This document shows, piece by piece, positions 56,634 through 64,000 of a stretch of DNA of 64,000 bases. Under the pieces are notes generated by a model. It saw nothing but the letters and a program-made list of their open reading frames with translations. It did no database searches and was not told the origin of the DNA. Positions within the stretch are counted from its first letter, which is position 1; each line of letters starts with the position of its first letter. Origin of the DNA: Palsa-744 sp963734815 (GTDB lineage: Bacteria > Actinomycetota > Thermoleophilia > Solirubrobacterales > Solirubrobacteraceae); assembly GCA_963734815.1 (NCBI GenBank), contig CAVTIH010000003.1:186001-250000 (forward strand), read 5' to 3'. A program made the position numbers and the translations under genes.

Positions 56634-59600
56634 TTATGAGATGACCAGCGTGAACGACGCCGTCGCCGTCTGGTGCACCCGTTTGGCGGAGTCGGTGGCC
56701 TTCACCGTGAACGAGAACGAGGTGCCCGGAGCGTATTTTTTGACGCCGACAGTTCCCGAGATCGCCCCCGTCGAGCTCAATTTCAAGCCCAGCGGCAGTT
56801 TGCCCGAGACTTTCGACCATTTGATCGGGTTCAGCCCACCAGCCGATTCCAGCTGCGCGCCGTAGGACGCGCCGAGCGCCACCTCCGGCAGCGAGGCGGT
56901 CGTCACGTGCAGCCCCACCACGGTCAGCGTGAACTGCTGCGTGCTGTCGGCGCCGATGCCGTTGGCGGCAGTGAGGGTGATCTCGAACCTGCCGGTCTGC
57001 GTCGGCGTGCCGGAGATCACGCCGTTCGCGAACGTCACGCCTTCGGGGAGCGTGCCCCACTTTGTGATCGTCGGGGCAGGCGTGCCCGTGGCGGTCACCG
57101 CGAACAGGCTCGAGGCGTGGTCGGTGAAGGTCGCTTCATCGGGCGAGGTGATCGCCGGCGGGGCGTCCACGGTGAGCGTGAAGTTCTGCGTCGCCGGCGA
57201 GCCGACATTATTTGACGCTTCCAGCGTGATCGGGAAGGTACCTTCCTCGGTGGGGATGCCGGACAGCACTCCGTTGACGAGTTCCACACCGCCTGGCAGC
57301 GTCCCGGTCTCGGAGATCGTGGGCGCCGGGAAGCCAGCAGCCGTCACCGAGAAGCTCCCTTCGTCGCCCTCGGTGTAAGTGGTGCTGTCAGCCGAGGTGA
57401 TCGCCGGCGCTTCATCCACTGTCTCGCTAGTAGTCCCCGCGGAGCCCGCATAGTTGGAGTCGCCCGAGTAGGTGGCCGTGATTTCGTCGCTGCCCGGCGG
57501 ATGCTCGTGCTGGGTGGCGCACGCCGCCGTATCGGGCGTACTTTCGTTCAGCGACAGGCCGGTGCACCCGGAGATCGGCCCGTTGCTGTCAGAGAACGAC
57601 ACCCTGCCAGTCGGGGTGCCCGTGCCTGGCGAGTTCACCGACACGTTCGCCGTGTAGGTGACCGGCGAGCCGACCACGCCCGAGCCCGCGTCGGATGAGC
57701 TCACAGACGTGGTCGTTGTGACGCCCGGCGAGGTCACAGACGTGAGCTGCATCGTGAGGATGTTGCGGTACAGCGCCGGGTCTTTCGCCCCGATCGTGTA
57801 TTGCGCCGACGGGTTGGTTCCCAGCACGGTGCCCACTTTTTCGAGCGGTTTCGGCAGGCGATAGCCCGAGAACACCATCGTCAGCGAGCCGTTCGGATTC
57901 TGCACGACGGCTGGACCGTACGCGCGGCCGGAGTAGTAGCCGCTGATGCCGAGCGGTTCGTCCTTGCCTTCCGCGAGCGCCTTGTCCTGAGCGACCGACG
58001 CCGCGAAGTTGTATTCGGTGCTCAGCACCACCTTCGGCACCGACCAGGTCTGCCCACCGTCGCTGGAAGAGGCGTAGAAGATCTGGTTGAAGGCATCGCT
58101 GTCGCCGTCCATGCCCCACGCTCCCGACAGGAACATGCCGAGCGTGCCGTCGGGGTTGGTGACGATCGTGCCGCGCGAGCCCGGCCAGCGCAGCTCGACG
58201 GTGTCCGCGGTCCCCGGCGCGAGGTTCAGCGCGGCCGTACAGGTGCTGACACAGTCCGTGCCGGGCGCGCCGGGCGCGGGGCTCGCCTGCTGGTAGGGGT
58301 TGGAGATGTCGTTGTAGGTGCCATTGTCCTCGCTGCTGTTGCTGTAGGAGCCGCTGGCGTCGTCGTTGCCGCTGATCGTGCCGAGGTCGGTGAAGTTGAC
58401 GCCGTTGCTGGTGTAGGCGGCGCGCAGCACCTCGTAGTCCTCGTTGTTGCCCAACAGCTTCTCGGCAGCACTCGATCCGGTCTTGCCCTCGCCGGTGAGG
58501 GCAAGCGCGGTGTTGCTGTCGATCGCCGCACCGAGGCCGCCGACCCAACCGCCCGTGCCGGCGCCGAGCGCCGTGGCGGTGTCAGCCGTCGCGCCGACGG
58601 TGCTCCCCGAGGGGGCGTTGCTGGTGGTGCAGCCGACCAGGTTCTCGCTGCCGACGGGCACACCCGACTGCGTCGCCGCGGCCCACCCCGTGCAGGTGAA
58701 CGCGGAGATCGCTGTGCCGCTCGTGCCCAGGTAGATCGTGAACGACCCACTCGGCGGGCCGCCGGGCTGGCCCGGCAGGGGCTCGGCGCTGTTGGTGGCG
58801 AACGGGCTGTAGTTGAACGTGTAGCTGGTCCCGTTGGTGATCGTGATCGTTCCGCTGCCCGGCGCCGTGTAGGTGCTGGCGCTGACGGTGCCGTTGACCT
58901 CGCCCTCCAGGAAGTAGTTGGCGATCTTCTCGGTGTACAGGACGATCTTGTCGCCGCTCGGAACCGACTGGCCGTTGAAGGTCGAGCGGTAGGGCGCCGT
59001 GCCGACGATCCCGTCCGGCGAGAGCAGCCCGGTCGTCATCGTCGCGCTCGGCGGCGTCATCGGGTCGCCCGTGATCACGTCGCCGACGGCGGCTGTGAAC
59101 TGTCCGGCGGGGCTGGTGCAGTACTCGAGCTTGGTCGTCGCCGGGTTGGCGTTGGACTGGGTGCAGTACACCGGGCGGCCGTCGATATAGATCCGGTTTG
59201 GGGCATTGAGGTTCAGCTGATAGAGGAGCCCGTCGGAGTTCGCGGTTGTGCTCACGCGACCCGTGGACCCGGTGGCGAGCGTCAGGTTCTTGACGCCGCC
59301 GGTCGCGGCGGGCGTCTGCGCCGAGCTCGCATCCACGACGTAGCCGCCCGTCACATTGGCCGTGGCGACCACCTGGACGAGATCGTCGTTCGCGCCGACC
59401 GTCAGGGACGAGGTGCTCGGGATCGTGCAGCCGGTCAGCTCGGGGCTGGGACTCGTGGTCGTGCCCGTGCAGGTGATCACAACCGGCTTGGACCCGCCCG
59501 TCGGGGAGCTCTGCGTGTAGTCGACGTAGGGACCGGCGACGATCGAGTTCAGCGTGCCGGGGGTGCCGAGCGTCGTCACCGGAATGCTCTGAGCGGTGGT

Positions 59601-60458
59601 GCCAAGGGTTATCGAGCCATTGGTGGCACTCGCGAAGGTGTTCGGGTCGTCGCCGACCTGCTCCTGTGCCGGGGCCGCGGGCGGCTGGCCGGAGACCGGC
59701 GTCCCACTAAGCGGATCGCTCGAGGACTCGGCGCCGATCGTGTGGACCAGCAGGCCGACGCCGGGGTAGTCGCCGGCCGCGCGCTGGAGCGTGTAGAGGA
59801 AGTTGCTGGTGCCGACGGGCATCACGTATGGGTGGCCGTCGCCGTCGTCGTTGGTGTCCGCCGTCGGGCAGTAGCCCGGGCTCTGCTCGAGCGCTTTGCC
59901 CTCGGTGGTCCAGGTTTTGCCGTTGTTGGTGGACCTGGCGACCGTGATCGCCTCGTCGGCGTCCTTCGGCCGGTAGTCGAAGTAGCCGGTCAGCGAGCCG
60001 TCGGCGTTGCGGACGATGTCCGGGAAGTAGTAGGGCGCAAACGGCAACGTGCTGCCCGCCGGCTGAGAGACGGGCGCGCCGCCCTGCTCGGTGGTGTTGT
60101 TGCCGCCGCCGCAGTACCCATCCAGCGGGCCCGGCGTCCCCACCACGCCGCTCGGATAGGGCGCGGAGCCGGTGCCCGGGTAGACGGCCATATTGGGCTC
60201 GCTGACGCCGCCGAGCGTCGTTTCGGGGCCGCCGAAGTTGAACGTGGGCAGGAGATCCGAAGTCGGGTATTCCCCGCCCTGCGAGGGGTCCCCCTGGGAA
60301 GTATTCCACGGCCCGCCGGAGACTTCGTCGACGATTGGGGGTTCGGGGGTGTACGCAGTGCTCGCGGCCGCCGAGGGGGCACTCACGAGCAGCGAAGCAG
60401 TCGCGCCGCTCCCGCAGAACACGAACAGGGCACACAGCAAAGCGTTGAAGCGACGCAC
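56634..60458 (-). CDS. Large secreted sialidase-fold/Ig-like protein
   Basis: A 1274-residue exported protein. The signal peptide is at residues 1-33 (ALLCALFVFCGSGATASLL, cleavage near AASTA). The N-terminal 900 residues contain Asp-box motifs (STNNGKTWTTEG near 180, SSSDGGQTWSVPK near 835) and RNADGSLTGYFDYRP/NPNGSLTMVFSGYRL, typical of BNR/sialidase beta-propellers, with a large Thr/Ser/Gly-rich insert between them. Then come a bacterial Ig-like domain (TTTTSVSSSDAGSGVVGSPV) and three putative-Ig (He_PIG) domains (APAITSADSTTY, PPAITSPDEATF, LPEVALGASYGAQL). It ends without an anchor, so it is released or held non-covalently. Glycan or protein binding outside the cell is likely; enzymatic activity is not shown. 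Confidence 0.75.
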   Translation of the reverse strand: MRRFNALLCALFVFCGSGATASLLVSAPSAAASTAYTPEPPIVDEVSGGPWNTSQGDPSQGGEYPTSDLLPTFNFGGPETTLGGVSEPNMAVYPGTGSAPYPSGVVGTPGPLDGYCGGGNNTTEQGGAPVSQPAGSTLPFAPYYFPDIVRNADGSLTGYFDYRPKDADEAITVARSTNNGKTWTTEGKALEQSPGYCPTADTNDDGDGHPYVMPVGTSNFLYTLQRAAGDYPGVGLLVHTIGAESSSDPLSGTPVSGQPPAAPAQEQVGDDPNTFASATNGSITLGTTAQSIPVTTLGTPGTLNSIVAGPYVDYTQSSPTGGSKPVVITCTGTTTSPSPELTGCTIPSTSSLTVGANDDLVQVVATANVTGGYVVDASSAQTPAATGGVKNLTLATGSTGRVSTTANSDGLLYQLNLNAPNRIYIDGRPVYCTQSNANPATTKLEYCTSPAGQFTAAVGDVITGDPMTPPSATMTTGLLSPDGIVGTAPYRSTFNGQSVPSGDKIVLYTEKIANYFLEGEVNGTVSASTYTAPGSGTITITNGTSYTFNYSPFATNSAEPLPGQPGGPPSGSFTIYLGTSGTAISAFTCTGWAAATQSGVPVGSENLVGCTTSNAPSGSTVGATADTATALGAGTGGWVGGLGAAIDSNTALALTGEGKTGSSAAEKLLGNNEDYEVLRAAYTSNGVNFTDLGTISGNDDASGSYSNSSEDNGTYNDISNPYQQASPAPGAPGTDCVSTCTAALNLAPGTADTVELRWPGSRGTIVTNPDGTLGMFLSGAWGMDGDSDAFNQIFYASSSDGGQTWSVPKVVLSTEYNFAASVAQDKALAEGKDEPLGISGYYSGRAYGPAVVQNPNGSLTMVFSGYRLPKPLEKVGTVLGTNPSAQYTIGAKDPALYRNILTMQLTSVTSPGVTTTTSVSSSDAGSGVVGSPVTYTANVSVNSPGTGTPTGRVSFSDSNGPISGCTGLSLNESTPDTAACATQHEHPPGSDEITATYSGDSNYAGSAGTTSETVDEAPAITSADSTTYTEGDEGSFSVTAAGFPAPTISETGTLPGGVELVNGVLSGIPTEEGTFPITLEASNNVGSPATQNFTLTVDAPPAITSPDEATFTDHASSLFAVTATGTPAPTITKWGTLPEGVTFANGVISGTPTQTGRFEITLTAANGIGADSTQQFTLTVVGLHVTTASLPEVALGASYGAQLESAGGLNPIKWSKVSGKLPLGLKLSSTGAISGTVGVKKYAPGTSFSFTVKATDSAKRVHQTATASFTLVIS

Positions 60459-60525
60459 AGGGAATCCTCCCGTCGAACGTTGACGCCGGGGCTTCTACCA
60501 CAGGCATTCCGGCCTCCCGGCGCAG

Positions 60526-60574
60526 GTCACAAGATATTTACGCGATGACACCCGAACGTCACAAGATCTTCACG
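60526..60574 (-). promoter_or_regulatory. Direct-repeat operator upstream of the large secreted protein
   Basis: GTCACAAGATATTTACG (60526-60542) recurs as GTCACAAGATCTTCACG (60558-60574), 15 of 17 bases alike and spaced 32 bp, about three helical turns. It lies 70-115 bp upstream of the secreted protein start. Spacing and similarity suggest binding of a dimeric regulator in tandem. Confidence 0.5.
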
Positions 60575-60895
60575 AGGTCGGCCCTGCGTCGGCCTGGCGG
60601 TGCCGGGTGGCTGCCCGCGGCTTTCCGTCGCCTGTCGCAGCACGTACCGTCGTTGCCCTCCCCGTACGTCGTTGCCCTCCCCGCCGCCGGGGGTCATGGA
60701 GAGTGCTTGACCCGGGCCCCGCGCACAACGCAAGTATGTCCCGTCCATATCCGTTGGGTTCCATATCCGTTGGGTAGGTGCTTTCTGACATCTGATACTT
60801 TTCCGGCCCACTATCTGCGATTGAAAGGGTGGCGATGAGGTTGATTGGACAGCACGACGTTTCGCGGTGGGCAGAATGAGGGCCTGGTGGGCGGA
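60575..60895. other. Intergenic region with short tandem duplications
   Basis: This gap separates two divergent secreted-protein genes. It contains adjacent copies of CGTCGTTGCCCTCCCCG (around 60650-60682), of CCATATCCGTTGGGT (around 60742-60775), and of GGTGGGCAGAATGAGGGCCT (around 60867-60906, which duplicates the ATG and ribosome-site region of the next gene). No gene is visible. Confidence 0.6.
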
Positions 60896-62500
60896 ATGAG
60901 GGCCTCTTTACGTGCGGTAGCGGGGATGTGTGCGCTCACCATCGCCGCCAGCCTGGCGCTCGTGCTGGTGCTCGTGCCCGCGGCAAGCGCGACCACTTCG
61001 CTGTTTGCGTGGACGGGGAACGCCTCGGGGCCCGATTGGTCGTCCGGCGGCAACTGGGGGGAAGGATTGGCGCCATCCAGCCCCGAACCGGTCGCGCTCG
61101 AATTCCCGCGGATCCCGTCCTGCGCCGGCACTTGCTACGCCAGCGAAAACAACGTGAGCGGGCTGACCCCCGAATCGATCAAGATCGATAATGGCGATGA
61201 ATACTTCCTGAGCGGCGATGAAATCACGCTCGGCGGCGGCGGGCTCACGGCCTCGCCGGCCAGCGAATCGAGCGGTCCCGCCGGCGACGTCCTCGAACTG
61301 CCGGTCCGTCTTGGCGCGTCGCAGACGTGGAGCATAGCCGGCCGCAGTGGCGGCGACTTGGGCGAGAACGGTGCTGCCGTGCTGGGAAAGCTGACGGGGT
61401 CGAGCAGTGCACTCACGTTTGAAATCAGCAACAAGGCGGGGCTCTTCCTCGAAAACGAAACAGAGGTGGGCCCCGCGACGATCAGCGGAGCCGACACGAG
61501 CGAGGCTGGCATTTTCAATGGCTTTGTCGAGTACTTTGGTGAACTGAACGTCTCCGACGGGAACCCGGTGAGCTTGAACCACATCTTCCTCATCGGCAGC
61601 GGAGCCTTCGGCGCGCTGAGCACCAACCACGCCGAGCTCGACATCGGGAGCGCGTCCGACCCGGCGGGAGGCATCTTCGCCGACAGCGCCACATTCGACC
61701 GCGGCAGCGAAGTAGGGTTTCAGATCACCGGGGAAGGCAATGCCGCCGGTGAAGATTCCTCGCTGCTGGAATCCACCGGTCCGATCGAACTGGGCGGCTC
61801 CACACTGCTCGTGCACGTCCTAAAAGGACAAGCCTCCTGCCCATCGCTTCATCGCGGGCAGACATACACGTTCGTCTCCACGCCTGGACAGCTGTCAGGC
61901 TCGTTTGCCAACGCGCCCGAAGGTGGCCCGGAAATACAGATCGAATTCGAGGAAACGTGCCGTGAGCCATCGCTGCCGATGCGGATCGAATACCACAGGA
62001 CAGGCGCAAAGGAGACCGTCACCGGGACCGTGGAAGCGGCAGCCAAGGAACAGGAACTTCAGGAAGAACACGATCGCCAGGTAGCACAGGAAGCCAAAGA
62101 ACACAAAGAAGCGCAGGAACACCAAGAAACGATCGAACATCGGGAAACGCAGGAACATGAAGCAACTAAACAGCGCGAAGAAACGACAGCCGCACTGAAA
62201 CACGCCGCGGAAGTGCTCGCCGCGGCCACCAAACAACGCCAGGAAGAAGCGGCGGCGGCAGCCATCAAGCGCCAGGAAGAAGAAGCCGCCACCCGCAAGC
62301 ATGAAGAAGAGCTCGCGAAAATCGGCGTTCTGGCAGCCAAAGAAGAATCCAAGCAAAAGCCGCTGACGCGGGCCCAACGGCTGGCGAAAGCGCTGAAGTC
62401 CTGCAGGAAGGAGTCCAAGAAGAAGCGCGCGCAGTGCGAAGCGCTCGCCAGGAAGAAGTACGGGAGCAGAGCCAAAAACAAGAAGGGCTCGAGGAGGTAG
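60896..62500 (+). CDS. Secreted beta-rich protein with charged coiled-coil tail
   Basis: A 534-residue exported protein. Residues 1-33 are a signal peptide (AGMCALTIAASLALVLVLVP, cleavage after ASA). A Gly/Ser/Thr-rich, probably beta-helical part (to about residue 370) contains NWGEGLAPSSPEPVALEFPR and repeated ALTFEISNKAGLFLEN-type strands. Next is a long Glu/Gln/Lys/His coiled coil (QELQEEHDRQVAQEAKEHKE on). The Lys/Arg/Cys tail is RLAKALKSCRKESKKKRAQC followed by EALARKKYG, a motif common at the end of secreted proteins in this bacterial group. ATG at 60896 is chosen; an almost identical earlier ATG copy is part of the tandem duplication. The function is unknown, possibly surface attachment. 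Confidence 0.65.
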   Translation: MRASLRAVAGMCALTIAASLALVLVLVPAASATTSLFAWTGNASGPDWSSGGNWGEGLAPSSPEPVALEFPRIPSCAGTCYASENNVSGLTPESIKIDNGDEYFLSGDEITLGGGGLTASPASESSGPAGDVLELPVRLGASQTWSIAGRSGGDLGENGAAVLGKLTGSSSALTFEISNKAGLFLENETEVGPATISGADTSEAGIFNGFVEYFGELNVSDGNPVSLNHIFLIGSGAFGALSTNHAELDIGSASDPAGGIFADSATFDRGSEVGFQITGEGNAAGEDSSLLESTGPIELGGSTLLVHVLKGQASCPSLHRGQTYTFVSTPGQLSGSFANAPEGGPEIQIEFEETCREPSLPMRIEYHRTGAKETVTGTVEAAAKEQELQEEHDRQVAQEAKEHKEAQEHQETIEHRETQEHEATKQREETTAALKHAAEVLAAATKQRQEEAAAAAIKRQEEEAATRKHEEELAKIGVLAAKEESKQKPLTRAQRLAKALKSCRKESKKKRAQCEALARKKYGSRAKNKKGSRR

Positions 62501-62580
62501 CGACGGTCCGCGATCACGGCGAACTTCCCGCCGGAGGTGCAGGCAGCCGAGGCGGGGTGAGACCTTCGGCTGTCCAGCCC

Positions 62581-62604
62581 CATACTGGCCGACCAGCCAG
62601 TATG
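62581..62604 (+). promoter_or_regulatory. Palindromic operator before the P450 gene
   Basis: CATACTGGC (62581-62589) and GCCAGTATG (62596-62604) form a perfect 9-bp inverted repeat around a 6-bp spacer, ending 33 bp before the P450 start. The form is typical of TetR-family binding sites. No regulator gene is in the window next to it. Confidence 0.6.
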
Positions 62605-62637
62605 ATGCGGTACCCCCTCGGCGAGAATGGAGGCACC

Positions 62638-63906
62638 ATGGCAACGGCAGAGAACTTCGGCGTGCAGAGCATCGATGTGGACAGCCTCGACTTGGAGGAG
62701 GTGCTCGTCACCGACAATCCGCTGTGGGAGGAGGGCCCTCCGCACGAGCTGTTCGCGCGGCTGCGCCGGGAGTGCCCGGTGCATTGGACCAAGCGCATCA
62801 CCGAATTTCCCGACGAGGCCGGGTTCTGGTCGATCACCAGCGCCGATGACGTACTCACGGTGAGCCGCGACTGGAAAACCTTCTCCTCCGAAAAGGGCGG
62901 CATCACCGGCGTCGAAGCGGTGTTCCCGCTGGAGCTCGTGCGGGCGATGTTCATCGGCATGGACCCGCCCAAGCACGACCGCATCAAGGCGCTCTTCCAG
63001 GCCGGCTTCACGCCGAAGCGGATCGCCGCGCACGAGCCCACGATCAGGGAAATCGTCACGCGCGTGCTCGACGGCGTCGCCGATCGAGAGACATGCGATC
63101 TGGTCAACGACGTCGCCCAGCCGGTGGTGGCGCGCGTGATCGGCAGCTTCATGGGCATCTCCGAGGAGGACGACGTCGCGTGGGCGCGGCTGATGAACGC
63201 CACGCTGGGCGCCAACGACCCCGACCTCAACCCCGACGGCATCGAGGGCGCGATCGCCAAAGAGGTGCCCGAGATCTTCGCCCGCTGCGGCGCGATGATC
63301 GCCGCGCGCCGCGAGCACCCCACCGAGGATCTGACCAGCGTGCTCGTGCACGCCGAGATCGACGGGGAGCGCTTGGAGGAACACGAGATCGTGATGGGCT
63401 TCTTCCTGCTGGTCGCCGCCGGCAACGACTCCACCAAGGCCACCTACTGCAGCGGCATGCGCGCGCTGATGGAAGACCCCTCTCAGCGCCGGCAGCTGCT
63501 GGAGGACCCTTCGCTGGTGCCGAGCGCAGTCGAGGAGTCGCTGCGGATGTTCCCCGCCTTCGCCCACTTCCGCCGCACCGCCACCTGCGACACCGAAGTC
63601 GGCGGGCAGCCGATCAAGGAGGGCGAGAAGGTGATGATGTGGTACACGTCCTCCTGTCGCGACGAGACCCGCTACGAGAACCCCGACTTCTTCGACGTCA
63701 CGCGAAACCCAGAGCACCAGGCGTTCGGCGCCGGCGGACGGCACTTCTGCCTCGGCACCGCGCTCGCGCGCCTGGAGCTGACGATTCTGCTCGAGGAGAC
63801 GCTGCGGCGCTTCCCGGAGATGGAGATGATCGGACCGCCGACGTTCGTGCAGTCGCCGTTCCTCAACCAGCTGAAGACGCTGCCGGTGCGGCTGCGGGCA
63901 GCTTAG
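62638..63906 (+). CDS. Cytochrome P450
   Basis: A 422-residue soluble bacterial P450. It has the I-helix oxygen motif LLVAAGNDSTKATY (Gly262, Asp264, Ser265, Thr266), the ExxR pair Glu300/Arg303 in AVEESLRMFPAF, and the haem loop FGAGGRHFCLGTALARLEL with Cys371. The I-helix has Ser in place of the first Thr. It resembles actinobacterial CYPs that oxidise steroids, terpenes or alkyl chains, but the substrate cannot be named. ATG at 62638 has GGAGG-like AATGGAGGC in front. Redox partners (ferredoxin, reductase) are not in the window. A palindrome just upstream suggests ligand-controlled expression. Confidence 0.93.
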   Translation: MATAENFGVQSIDVDSLDLEEVLVTDNPLWEEGPPHELFARLRRECPVHWTKRITEFPDEAGFWSITSADDVLTVSRDWKTFSSEKGGITGVEAVFPLELVRAMFIGMDPPKHDRIKALFQAGFTPKRIAAHEPTIREIVTRVLDGVADRETCDLVNDVAQPVVARVIGSFMGISEEDDVAWARLMNATLGANDPDLNPDGIEGAIAKEVPEIFARCGAMIAARREHPTEDLTSVLVHAEIDGERLEEHEIVMGFFLLVAAGNDSTKATYCSGMRALMEDPSQRRQLLEDPSLVPSAVEESLRMFPAFAHFRRTATCDTEVGGQPIKEGEKVMMWYTSSCRDETRYENPDFFDVTRNPEHQAFGAGGRHFCLGTALARLELTILLEETLRRFPEMEMIGPPTFVQSPFLNQLKTLPVRLRAA

Positions 63907-63918
63907 AGCCCAGAGGAC

Positions 63919-64000
63919 CTAGTAAGGGCAGCCAAGCGTCCAGTGCTTCAGACTGCCGGCACGCGACGGGGCGCGGCCGGTGAAGCGCAGCGTTACCTCG
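63919..64000 (-). CDS. C-terminal end of an unknown gene (runs off the window)
   Basis: On the minus strand a frame enters from the right edge and reads EVTLRFTGRAPSRAGSLKHW then TLGCPY before a TAG at 63919-63921. The third codon positions are strongly G/C, as in real genes here. It faces the P450 gene convergently with 12 bp between. No family can be named from 26 residues. Confidence 0.4.
   Translation of the reverse strand, partial: EVTLRFTGRAPSRAGSLKHWTLGCPY

Noticed and set aside
57801..60548. 915-codon plus-strand frame opposite the large secreted protein
   Set aside because: Arg/Val/Ala-rich with no motif, whereas the other strand has signal peptide, Asp boxes and Ig-like domains.
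1..64000. tRNA genes
   Set aside because: No cloverleaf with a GGTTCRANNCC arm was noticed on either strand, though a dedicated scan was not possible.

Overview
The window is high-GC actinobacterial chromosome. The gene order (alaS-ruvX-mltG-aroE-pilBTC ... pilin-pilD-pilMNO-aroC-aroK/B-aroQ-pepP-efp-nusB), GTG/TTG starts, ATGA overlaps between genes and secreted proteins ending in a Lys/Arg/Cys-rich tail all fit class Thermoleophilia (Solirubrobacterales/Conexibacter-like). That placement is an inference from family knowledge, not from a search. No rRNA, tRNA, CRISPR array or complete insertion sequence was recognised.

Layout. (1) 1-8.4 kb: the 5' part of recN, then a signalling neighbourhood: a degenerate GGDEF protein, a NarL-type histidine kinase and response regulator facing each other, a stand-alone receiver-like protein, an MFS exporter, a membrane HD-GYP protein and a BldC/MerR-like helix-turn-helix protein. 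A structured intergenic region at 7.55-8.15 kb holds a 5-codon ORF with a perfect Shine-Dalgarno. (2) 8.4-25.5 kb: a long minus-strand housekeeping block read from high to low coordinates: two type IV pilins, pilD, pilM, pilN, pilO and a pilP-position protein, then aroC, a fused aroK-aroB, aroQ, an M24 peptidase, efp, nusB, xseB, a polyprenyl synthase, dxs, tlyA and nadK. (3) 25.5-39.3 kb: an accessory region that splits the pilus cluster. It carries unknown membrane-anchored proteins, two VapBC modules, a MazF-like module, two DUF4926 genes in inverted orientation, a glycosyltransferase-39 protein, an OmpR/EnvZ-type two-component pair, RNase D, a low-GC secreted NucA/NucB-type nuclease toxin with a SUKH immunity gene just downstream, and a decayed nucleotidyltransferase module. 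(4) 39.3-56.5 kb: the minus-strand housekeeping block resumes with pilC, pilT, pilB, aroE, mltG, ruvX, alaS, an IscU-MnmA fusion, a thioredoxin-fold protein, hisS, an MBL hydrolase, formimidoyltransferase-like, UbiA-like and UbiE-like genes. (5) 56.6-64 kb: a 1274-residue secreted Asp-box/Ig-like protein, a divergent secreted protein with a charged coiled-coil tail, and a cytochrome P450 behind a palindromic operator.

How it works together. The two arms of the minus-strand block supply a type IVa-like pilus: PilB and PilT motors, PilC platform, PilM/N/O alignment complex, PilD peptidase and two pilins. They also supply shikimate pathway enzymes (AroB, AroQ, AroE, AroK, AroC), isoprenoid precursors (Dxs, prenyl synthase) and translation factors (AlaS, HisS, EF-P, MnmA).

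Most notable observations: the DNase-toxin/SUKH-immunity pair; a pilin gene whose leader looks copied from the pilD-pilM junction; an IscU-MnmA fusion lacking the third scaffold cysteine; the accessory island between pilC and the pilins; and a 5-codon ORF inside a candidate small RNA.
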